A DNA stretch of 9,358 nt, taken from positions 1 to 9,358 of the forward strand of contig JAKLEK010000050.1 in assembly GCA_022703115.1 (NCBI GenBank), given 5' to 3'. How positions within the stretch are numbered: the first letter of the stretch is position 1; each line of letters opens with the position of its first letter. The translations under genes and the position numbers were made by a program. The stretch is from Elusimicrobiota bacterium (GTDB lineage Bacteria > Elusimicrobiota > Elusimicrobia > Elusimicrobiales > UBA9959). The notes beneath the pieces were generated by a model. It made no database searches, was not told the origin of the DNA, and was given only the letters and a program-made list of their open reading frames with translations. Below, in pieces: positions 4,956 to 9,358 of this stretch.

Positions 4956-5978
4956 TTACTGGACCCACTGCCGCATGGATTCGAACAGCGGCGCGGTCCT
5001 GGTCCAGGCGGTATCTACGGCAAGGCCGCCGGCGTCGGCTCCGTCGCCGTCCGCGTTCTTCGGACCGGTGTATTTGTAGGCGATGGCGCTCAGGCCGAAG
5101 CTGACCGAGCTGTTGAGCTCGGAGTAGTCGATCCTGAAGAAACCGTTCTCTCCCCAGCCCGTGCCCCAGCTGTTCTTCACGATGAAGTAGCGCTCCTGGT
5201 CGTTGTACCCTACCAGGATGACGGCGTGCCCGCCCAGCCGCTTGCCGGTGGTATAGGTGTATACTCCCGACTTATAGTGCATGAAATCTTCGTAGACCAT
5301 CATGGCTATGGGGAGCGGTCCGTATGAGGCGAGGGCGGATTTGATGGAGGACAGGCTCTGCGACACCGACCCCCAGCCGTCTATCTTGTAGGCGGTTTTC
5401 TGCCATCCCGCCGCCGCCGAGGAGCAGGTCCCGTCGGCCGCGGTATAGGGATAGGCGCTTTCGGCCGGCAGTCCGGTCTTCTGCAGGAAGTTGGCGTTGA
5501 GCTGTCCGCCCTGGCAGGTGCCCGCGCCGCTGCAAGAAAGCATCACCTGTTCGGAGAGGTCCAGGTCCACGCCGGGCATGTTCCTGGTCCTGAGCACGTA
5601 GGATTCGAGGGCGCCGGCCATGGCGAAGGCCCAGCAGGAGCCGCACTTCTGCTGGTGGCGCACATTGGTCACGTAGTTGCCGTTCTCGCTGCGCCAGTCC
5701 ATGCTGGCGGGGAGGGCCCTGTAGGTTTCCGGCAGAGGGTCCGCTTTGATCGCGGTGACCGAGAGTCCTACCAGGTTCAGCCATTCGGACTCCGGCAGGT
5801 TGGACACCGACGTTTCGCCGGCGACCCATTTTCCCGAGGTCCGCTCTATCTGGTCCTGGAGCCGGGCTATCTCCCCGGCCCTCGTTTCTCCGCTTTGTGC
5901 GTAGATCGACGCCGTCTGCGCCGACAATATAAGGAATAAGGCTGGAACGAACGCTAAACCCCTGACGCTCTTCTTCAT
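4956..5978 (-). CDS. Secreted papain-family (C1A) cysteine protease
   Basis: The 340-residue preproprotein starts with a Sec signal (MKKSVRGLAFVPALFLILSAQTASIYAQ). A short propeptide runs to about residue 89, and the mature domain begins at LPASMDWR. The papain catalytic set is complete: oxyanion Gln109 and nucleophile Cys115 in QQKCGSCWAF, His251 in GGHAVILVGY, and Asn269 in VKNSWGTGWGENGFF. Several disulfide-type cysteines (112, 149, 155, 185) are in normal places. The propeptide is much shorter than the I29 inhibitor domain of eukaryotic cathepsins, as in other bacterial C1A enzymes. An NADGDGADAGG loop near residue 308 resembles an Asp/Gly calcium loop. The ATG at 5978 has GGGAGG 7 nt upstream. 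The gene is monocistronic, with its own structured leader and strong terminator. It probably degrades proteins in the periplasm or outside the cell; the substrate is unknown. Confidence 0.92.
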   Translation of the reverse strand: MKKSVRGLAFVPALFLILSAQTASIYAQSGETRAGEIARLQDQIERTSGKWVAGETSVSNLPESEWLNLVGLSVTAIKADPLPETYRALPASMDWRSENGNYVTNVRHQQKCGSCWAFAMAGALESYVLRTRNMPGVDLDLSEQVMLSCSGAGTCQGGQLNANFLQKTGLPAESAYPYTAADGTCSSAAAGWQKTAYKIDGWGSVSQSLSSIKSALASYGPLPIAMMVYEDFMHYKSGVYTYTTGKRLGGHAVILVGYNDQERYFIVKNSWGTGWGENGFFRIDYSELNSSVSFGLSAIAYKYTGPKNADGDGADAGGLAVDTAWTRTAPLFESMRQWVQ

Positions 5979-5998
5979 CTACATGCCTCCCGTCTTTG

Positions 5999-6068
5999 CC
6001 GCGGGTTATCCGCGGCCGCCATATTGCTTTCGGACAGATCGTCCGTAAGGCGCTCCGGGATAGCCCGG
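5999..6068 (-). promoter_or_regulatory. Three consecutive stem-loops in the C1A protease leader
   Basis: Between the candidate -10 box and the ribosome site lie three perfect small hairpins: CCGGG/CCCGG (6055-6059 with 6064-6068, 4-nt loop), CGGAC/GTCCG (6031-6035 with 6041-6045, 5-nt loop) and CCGCGG/CCGCGG (5999-6004 with 6010-6015, 5-nt loop). The last ends 8 bp before the GGGAGG ribosome site (5985-5990). It may control stability or translation; it matches no riboswitch I know. Confidence 0.45.
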
Positions 6069-6083
6069 GTCGTATGGCGGTGA

Positions 6084-6109
6084 GTTATAGTATTATTGAC
6101 TTAGGTCAA
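6084..6109 (-). promoter_or_regulatory. Candidate C1A promoter with an FNR/CRP-like palindrome
   Basis: TTGAC-N4-GTCAA (6096-6109) is a perfect 5+5 palindrome of the FNR/FixK/DNR type (TTGA-N6-TCAA). On the minus strand TATAAC (6089-6084, 5 of 6 to the -10 consensus) begins 6 nt after it, and no good -35 hexamer is present. The palindrome centre is about 25 bp before the predicted start, which overlaps the core promoter and would suit repression better than class II activation. The area is AT-rich against a GC-rich background. Confidence 0.45.
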
Positions 6110-6132
6110 GTCGGAAAGGGCCAAAAGACCCA

Positions 6133-6166
6133 TTGACCAGTGGGACCTTGGTCCTTTACCGGTCAA
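6133..6166 (-). terminator. Imperfect inverted repeat downstream of the M6 protease gene
   Basis: The outer arms TTGACC (6133-6138) and GGTCAA (6161-6166) enclose inner arms GGACC (6143-6147) and GGTCC (6150-6154). On the minus strand the hairpin is followed by TGGGTCTTTTGG, a weak U-rich stretch. It lies 40 bp after the M6 stop (6206), so it may be that gene's terminator. The outer arms repeat the TTGACC half-site of the nearby palindrome, so a protein-binding role is an alternative. Confidence 0.4.
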
Positions 6167-6205
6167 GGAGTTTCGGATGTCGCCGCAAGGCCCCGCCGCC
6201 GGGAC

Positions 6206-7672
6206 CTAAAACCTTATTTCATCGGCCGAAGGCAGACGGACCTTGCCGGGCCCGGTCGGACGCGTCGGAACAGGGGGCCCGGCCGAATAAACGTCGTCCG
6301 CGACGCTCTTCGTCGCGGCCTCTCCCGGGGCTGAAAGCGAGAAAGCGGCTTCGTAGGCGCCGCCGCGGGATACCAGGGTTAACCCGACCGCGGTCCCGTC
6401 GTACAGGGAGCTGGAGGGCCTGGTCACCGGGCCCAAAGTCCGTCCATCGGTATAGAAGTCGTCCTGCGTGACGAAATATTTCTCCACCGTTTCTATCTCC
6501 TCCAGTCCGTCAGCTTCCATCAGCTTCAGCAGTTTGTGCTCGGTGAAGGAATTATCGTAAAGGAACCCGTTGCCCGCGGGGTTCAGGCGGGCGTCGACAT
6601 GCCAGACGAGCAGGCCTTCGCCCGGGAAGGCCCGGTCCGCGTCGTTCCCGGACCTTCTCCGGTTCTCCACCAGGAAGTATTCGCTGAACGGATTGCGCTT
6701 CCAGCCCGGGGGGGCCAGCAGGGCGCATTCGGGAAATTCCGAGGCGGGGCGGAGCTTGAAGTCCCCGGCGGTCATGATCTCTGGGTCCACCCAGCCGAGC
6801 AGGAACTTGCTGAAACAGTTATGGTCGAAGCGCGCGGCGTCCATCATATCCAGGAAACCGAGCCCGCCATTGGGGCCGACCCCCGGCTTGTAATCGTAAT
6901 AGTCCGGCAGGCCCAGGGCGTGGGCGGTCTCGTGTATGAGTGTGTTCAGTCCGAACAGGCTGGCCGGGTCGCTCCAGCTGTTGGCGGCCGTCATCCATGA
7001 ATAGGAACCGATGGTCTTGGAGCCCGCTTTTAGTGACTTATCCGAAAAATAGGTCTTCATACCCCACCAGAAGCTCGCCCATGCGCCGCGGGGTCCGGTC
7101 CAGATGACGGCGAGGTAGTCTATCTCTCCGTCGCCGTCCGAGTCGTAACGGGAAAAATCGTGTTTGGAGTAGCTGGCCAGGGCCCGCGCTATGAGCTTTT
7201 CCCTGCCCGCCTTAGTTTCCGATACGTCCGCGCGGCGTCCGGCCTTGTACCAGCCGAGGACTTCGCCCTGGATGTTCAGTTTGCCGTGCGAGGAGCGCTT
7301 GTAATAGGATGTCAGGCTTTCGTAAGGCTGGACGGCGCCGGCACCGAAGATCTTATCGCGCATGACTTCGGCGCTGTCGGCGGATTTGTGGGGATATTCG
7401 TCGAATTCCATCAGCAGGACCAGCACCTTCGGGCTGCCTTCGCCGGGGAGGCCGCGGGTCATGCCGCCAATCCCTTTCGCGCCGGAGAGGCGGCTTCTGA
7501 AGGAGGAGACCAGGTCGGGGCTGACGCGATAGTTGCCGTGGGCCGCCGCCGCCTCCGCACCGCCGCCGCGGGATTTAAAAGAACCCATGTCGCCGCCGTC
7601 GGGCGGCTCGATGGCGCTGGAAGGGACCGCTGCGGCCAGGAGCAGGAGGGCTATGGAGAAAAGCTTGTTCAT
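6206..7672 (-). CDS. Secreted M6-family (immune inhibitor A-like) metalloprotease
   Basis: The 488-residue product has a signal peptide (MNKLFSIALLLLAAAVPSSA), a Gly/Ala-rich pro-region (about 21-80) and a catalytic domain opening with KVLVLLMEFDEYP (82-94). The zinc motif is His247-Glu248-Thr-Ala-His251 followed by ALGLPDYYD, where Asp257 is the likely third ligand, as in M6 peptidases of the HExxHxxGxPD type. An EF-hand-like loop DSDGDGEIDYL (177-187) probably binds calcium. A beta-rich region follows (VENRRRSGND, GLLVWHVD, SLYDGTAVGLTLVS), and the C-terminus is a Pro-rich tail without a sorting signal. The start at 7672 is fixed by the signal peptide and by a promoter that places transcription start at this ATG. 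There is no Shine-Dalgarno sequence. The frame stays open upstream to 7798 but that part is not protein-like. It presumably digests extracellular protein, like its neighbour the C1A protease. Confidence 0.9.
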   Translation of the reverse strand: MNKLFSIALLLLAAAVPSSAIEPPDGGDMGSFKSRGGGAEAAAAHGNYRVSPDLVSSFRSRLSGAKGIGGMTRGLPGEGSPKVLVLLMEFDEYPHKSADSAEVMRDKIFGAGAVQPYESLTSYYKRSSHGKLNIQGEVLGWYKAGRRADVSETKAGREKLIARALASYSKHDFSRYDSDGDGEIDYLAVIWTGPRGAWASFWWGMKTYFSDKSLKAGSKTIGSYSWMTAANSWSDPASLFGLNTLIHETAHALGLPDYYDYKPGVGPNGGLGFLDMMDAARFDHNCFSKFLLGWVDPEIMTAGDFKLRPASEFPECALLAPPGWKRNPFSEYFLVENRRRSGNDADRAFPGEGLLVWHVDARLNPAGNGFLYDNSFTEHKLLKLMEADGLEEIETVEKYFVTQDDFYTDGRTLGPVTRPSSSLYDGTAVGLTLVSRGGAYEAAFSLSAPGEAATKSVADDVYSAGPPVPTRPTGPGKVRLPSADEIRF

Positions 7673-7678
7673 ATATTT

Positions 7679-7707
7679 AGTATAGGTGCCGGGGCCGGAA
7701 ATGGCAA
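7679..7707 (-). promoter_or_regulatory. Strong promoter of the M6 protease gene, probably leaderless
   Basis: On the minus strand TTGCCA (7707-7702) and TATACT (7684-7679) are spaced by exactly 17 bp. Each hexamer matches 5 of 6 consensus positions. Six bases separate the -10 box from the ATG, so the expected +1 is the A of the start codon at 7672. The absence of any ribosome-binding site agrees with a leaderless mRNA. Confidence 0.7.
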
Positions 7708-7805
7708 GGGCTAATGGACCTATGCCGTGTCCGGGGCGGAGGCATCCCGCTGCCGGAGGAACGCGGGAGGAAGGCCGGGATAGGATAACGTCAATCATTT
7801 CGTAT

Positions 7806-7819
7806 GATTTCCTGAAATC
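7806..7819. promoter_or_regulatory. Operator-like palindrome GATTTC-CT-GAAATC
   Basis: Two perfect 6-bp arms (7806-7811 and 7814-7819) are separated by 2 bp. It lies in the divergent gap, about 100 bp upstream of the M6 promoter, at the left edge of the structured stretch. It could be a dimeric regulator's site. No family is assigned. Confidence 0.3.
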
Positions 7820-7823
7820 TAGG

Positions 7824-8131
7824 GTTTGCGGGTCCTCGGGGTCCGGGGTCCTGGCCGGGGTTTGGACTCCGCAAACACGGGGTCTAGGCTATGCCAGTGC
7901 CGTTTCAAGGCCTATGGCCCTCAGACGGCCTCGCACAGTGTCCGTAGCAAACCTTCGATAGCCCAGTCCACTCCTCACGAGTTGCGTCCACGAACACACG
8001 ACAGGATAGTGTAGTCCGCCCAGGCTCGGCGCTTACGCAAGCCGAGCCTTCCGTGACGGTTCGCTCCGCCAAATCCCCGGCCTCCCCTCCAATGACACCG
8101 CCTCCCGCTCCGCTTCCATCGCGGGGATTTG
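7824..8131. other. Gene-free stretch dense in inverted repeats, possible structured RNA
   Basis: This part of the 541-bp gap contains four clear stem-forming pairs in series. (1) GTTTGCGG plus GTCC (7824-7835) with GGAC-T-CCGCAAAC (7864-7876). (2) GCCGT/ACGGC (7899-7903 with 7925-7929) around an inner GGCC-TAT-GGCC (7909-7919). (3) A perfect 9-bp stem AGGCTCGGC/GCCGAGCCT (8022-8030 with 8041-8049) with a 10-nt loop. (4) A 10-bp stem CAAATCCCCG/CGGGGATTTG (8070-8079 with 8122-8131). GGGGTCC is repeated near 7830-7851. ORFs here (for example minus 7905-8135 and plus 7686-7961) lack ribosome sites and recognisable domains. I looked for the RNase P, tmRNA, SRP, cobalamin, TPP and c-di-GMP-I consensus segments and found none. 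The strand cannot be decided because stems are symmetric; a dispersed intergenic repeat is an alternative. Confidence 0.4.
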
Positions 8132-8158
8132 ACACCGGGAAGGGTTAAGTTGCAGAAT
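8129..8158 (+). promoter_or_regulatory. Candidate promoter for the DUF3015 gene
   Basis: TTGACA (8129-8134) is a perfect -35 hexamer. CAGAAT (8153-8158) lies 18 bp further and matches 4 of 6 positions of the -10 consensus. Transcription would start near 8165, about 50 nt upstream of the ATG at 8214, so the mRNA would begin with the hairpin at 8172-8188. The -35 overlaps the right arm of the last intergenic stem. Confidence 0.4.
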
Positions 8159-8171
8159 GGGGGTGCGGTAA

Positions 8172-8194
8172 AGCGCGGTACCCGCGCTATTTTA
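8172..8194 (+). terminator. Terminator-like hairpin just upstream of the DUF3015 gene
   Basis: AGCGCGG (8172-8178) and CCGCGCT (8182-8188) form a perfect 7-bp stem with a 3-nt loop, followed by ATTTTA. It looks like an intrinsic terminator for a plus-strand transcript coming from the structured region. It sits only 10 bp before the ribosome site of the DUF3015 gene, so it could instead be a 5' stabilising stem-loop of that mRNA. Confidence 0.45.
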
Positions 8195-8213
8195 GCCGTA
8201 TGTGAGGTAACTG

Positions 8214-8663
8214 ATGAAAAAGACGCTGTTAGCGCTTGCGCTGTTCGCTTCCGGATCAGCCGCCTTCGCCGCCGAATACGGCGCCGCGGGCTGCGGCCTC
8301 GGCAGCCTCGTGTTCAAGGAGAACAACGAGACGCAGATCCTGGCCGCCACGACCAACGGAACGTTCTGGAGCCAGACCTTCGGCCTGACTTCCGGCACTT
8401 CCGGCTGCAACAACAAAGGGCTAGTCAAGCTGGCCATGGTGAGGGAGAGCTTCATCGAGGCCAACTTCAAGGACATTTCCCGCGAAGCCGCGGCCGGCAA
8501 AGGCGAGTATCTGAACAACCTCGCCGTGCTTTACGGCTTCGGCGCGGAGAAGACCCCGGCCTTCGCCACGCTGCTTCAGAAGAACCACGGCTACGTCTTC
8601 GCGTCCAACGACGCCGGGACCGCGGCCGCGCGCATAGACCAGCTGGTCGGCCGCAACGGCTGA
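8214..8663 (+). CDS. DUF3015-family exported protein
   Basis: The 149-residue protein has a signal peptide (MKKTLLALALFASGSAAFAA, cut near residue 20). The mature part begins EYGAAGCGLGSLVF and continues with ETQILAATTNGTFWSQTFGLTSGTSGC, wording typical of DUF3015 proteins from Bdellovibrio-like and other Gram-negative bacteria. Cys27 and Cys65 are the only mature cysteines and probably pair in the periplasm. The second half is helical (LVKLAMVRESFIEANFKDISREAAAGKGEYLNNLAVLYG). GAGG lies 6 nt before the ATG. The next gene, DUF4105, starts 10 bp after its stop, with a terminator-like hairpin in between and in its first codons. No biochemical role is established for the family as far as I know; pairing with DUF4105 suggests a shared envelope function. 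Confidence 0.85.
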   Translation: MKKTLLALALFASGSAAFAAEYGAAGCGLGSLVFKENNETQILAATTNGTFWSQTFGLTSGTSGCNNKGLVKLAMVRESFIEANFKDISREAAAGKGEYLNNLAVLYGFGAEKTPAFATLLQKNHGYVFASNDAGTAAARIDQLVGRNG

Positions 8664-8673
8664 GAGCTGTAAG

Positions 8674-9358
8674 GTGACCACGACACGGGCCGGCGGGCGA
8701 GGCAGCCTTCCGGCCCGTGTTCTATTTTCGCTCTTCCTCCTCTCCCTGCCGGCCGCCGCCTCCGATACCTCCGGACTTCTCGGCGCCGCCCGGGCCGAAA
8801 AGCTCTGGACCGACCCCTACTGGCGCCGCCTCATTTACTACGAACGCGGGCTTTTCGGCGGCTGGTCCAGCCCCTGCCTCACGAAGGATTTCTTCCTCTC
8901 GCCGAAGGGCGGGAATGACCCCAGGGCGGAGCTCGAGGCCGCGGTCGAGGGCTTTTCCTGGACCGGGCCCGACGACGAAAGCCCCGAATGCCGATTCCCG
9001 GAACGCTACCGCTGGCTGCGCGGAAAACTCGGCGCCGACCCGGCCCGCTATCCGGCCAGGCGCTGCGCCGGATACGAGGAGTGGAAGAGCGTGCTGGACC
9101 CGGGTTCGGCCGGGCTGCTTTTCGCCGCCGGCTACCTGAACAACCCGTCCACGCTTTACGGGCATACCTTCCTGCGGCTGCATAAGAAAGGGGGGGAAGG
9201 CGCGGACCTCCTGGATTACACCATAAACTACGCCGCCGCGGCCGACGAAGGCCTCGGCGTGCTTTTCGCCGTGAAAGGCCTGGTCGGGGCCTATCCGGGC
9301 CGGTTCTCCACCATCCCGTATTACCTGAAGATACAGGAATACCACAACATGGAGAACA
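8674..9358 (+). CDS. DUF4105-family exported protein (3' end outside the window)
   Basis: 228 codons are visible. The only acceptable start is the GTG at 8674, because no in-frame ATG occurs before the last few codons. It gives a signal peptide with an Arg-containing n-region and the core VLFSLFLLSLPAAAS (16-30). An N-terminal helical region follows (LWTDPYWRRLIYYE...TKDFFLSPKGGNDPRAELEAAV...CRFPERYRWL). The DUF4105 core then opens with FAAGYLNNPSTLYGHTFLRLHK (about 150-171, conserved His164), DYTINYAAA, FAVKGLVGAYPGRFSTIPYYLKIQEYHNMEN. The conserved Asn/His/Tyr pattern is the hallmark of this family of large envelope proteins, which usually run to several hundred residues; the rest is beyond the window. 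Weak GAGAG lies about 7 nt upstream. The start region also contains a terminator-like hairpin (8683-8720). It forms an operon with the DUF3015 gene. Confidence 0.88.
   Translation, partial: MTTTRAGGRGSLPARVLFSLFLLSLPAAASDTSGLLGAARAEKLWTDPYWRRLIYYERGLFGGWSSPCLTKDFFLSPKGGNDPRAELEAAVEGFSWTGPDDESPECRFPERYRWLRGKLGADPARYPARRCAGYEEWKSVLDPGSAGLLFAAGYLNNPSTLYGHTFLRLHKKGGEGADLLDYTINYAAAADEGLGVLFAVKGLVGAYPGRFSTIPYYLKIQEYHNMEN
8683..8727 (+). terminator. Terminator-like hairpin inside the 5' end of the DUF4105 gene
   Basis: ACACGGGCCGG (8683-8693) and CCGGCCCGTGT (8710-8720) form a perfect 11-bp stem with a 16-nt loop, followed by TCTATTTT. It starts 20 bp after the DUF3015 stop and lies within codons 4-18 of DUF4105. 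It could be the DUF3015 terminator with partial read-through into DUF4105. The loop is longer than usual for intrinsic terminators. Confidence 0.55.

Noticed and set aside
5976..5984. Start-stop element ATG-TAG directly before the C1A ATG
   Set aside because: The first ATG is only 1 nt from the ribosome site GGGAGG, too close to be used, so it is probably chance.
7673..7798. Longer start of the M6 protease at 7798
   Set aside because: It would place the signal peptide 43 residues inside the protein, and the promoter at 7679-7707 lies within that extension.
7931..7965. c-di-GMP-I (GEMM) riboswitch suggested by GCACAG...AGCAAACC
   Set aside because: The required second conserved block (GACGCAAAGCC) and tetraloop-receptor parts are missing.
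7806..8194. RNase P RNA, tmRNA or SRP RNA in the structured gap
   Set aside because: None of the conserved segments (the P4 GGAAAGTCC region, a tRNA-like CCA end with T-loop, or the GGAAGGAAGCAGCC core) is present on either strand.
8129..8677. A 182-codon plus-strand frame overlapping the DUF3015 gene
   Set aside because: Arg-rich, without a ribosome site, and out of frame with the DUF3015 protein, which has a signal peptide and family signature.
8722..9345. A 207-codon open frame on the minus strand
   Set aside because: It is antisense to the DUF4105 gene, whose family motifs are clear. The frame is a third-position GC artefact.

Overview
The window is high-GC DNA, densely packed with genes, and reads as a free-living, Gram-negative-type bacterial chromosome. 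I see no tRNA, rRNA, CRISPR array, transposase or phage gene. Many products carry Sec signal peptides. The DUF3015-DUF4105 pair, the GLG1-type Cys-rich protein, the secreted papain-like (C1A) and M6 peptidases and an FTR-type thiol reductase together suggest an Elusimicrobiota, Bdellovibrio or deltaproteobacteria-like lineage. Elusimicrobiota is my best guess, but it is inference and no marker gene confirms it.

Layout. Positions 1-2886 (+ strand) hold a tight gene string: the C-terminal tail of parB, a secreted protein of unknown function, aspartate-semialdehyde dehydrogenase (asd) and a membrane-anchored protein of unknown function. It ends in a GC-rich hairpin shared with the convergent minus-strand gene. 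Positions 2934-7672 (- strand) hold, in order of increasing coordinate, a secreted protein with two GLG1-type Cys-rich repeats; a compact four-gene redox operon (Rieske, glutaredoxin, ferredoxin-thioredoxin reductase catalytic subunit, Rieske; transcribed from 4846 to 3531); a C1A cysteine protease with a strong terminator; and an M6 metalloprotease. Positions 7673-8213 form a 541-bp gap with no convincing gene but many inverted repeats. Positions 8214-9358 (+ strand) hold a DUF3015 protein and the start of a DUF4105 protein, which runs off the window.

How the parts work together. The redox operon looks like a self-contained thiol-reduction module: two [2Fe-2S] Rieske proteins flank a [4Fe-4S] disulfide reductase and a glutaredoxin, with start/stop overlaps of 4 bp and 1 bp inside the cluster. 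The two neighbouring peptidases are both secreted and belong to unrelated catalytic classes.

Regulation. Two minus-strand promoters place the predicted transcription start at, or 2 nt before, the ATG, suggesting leaderless mRNAs. The C1A gene instead has a leader of about 100 nt with three consecutive stem-loops and an FNR/CRP-like palindrome at its promoter. Upstream of DUF3015 lies a structured stretch of about 370 bp ending in a terminator-like hairpin, and another terminator-like hairpin sits inside the first codons of the DUF4105 gene. The redox operon and this structured intergenic region are the parts most likely to be new.
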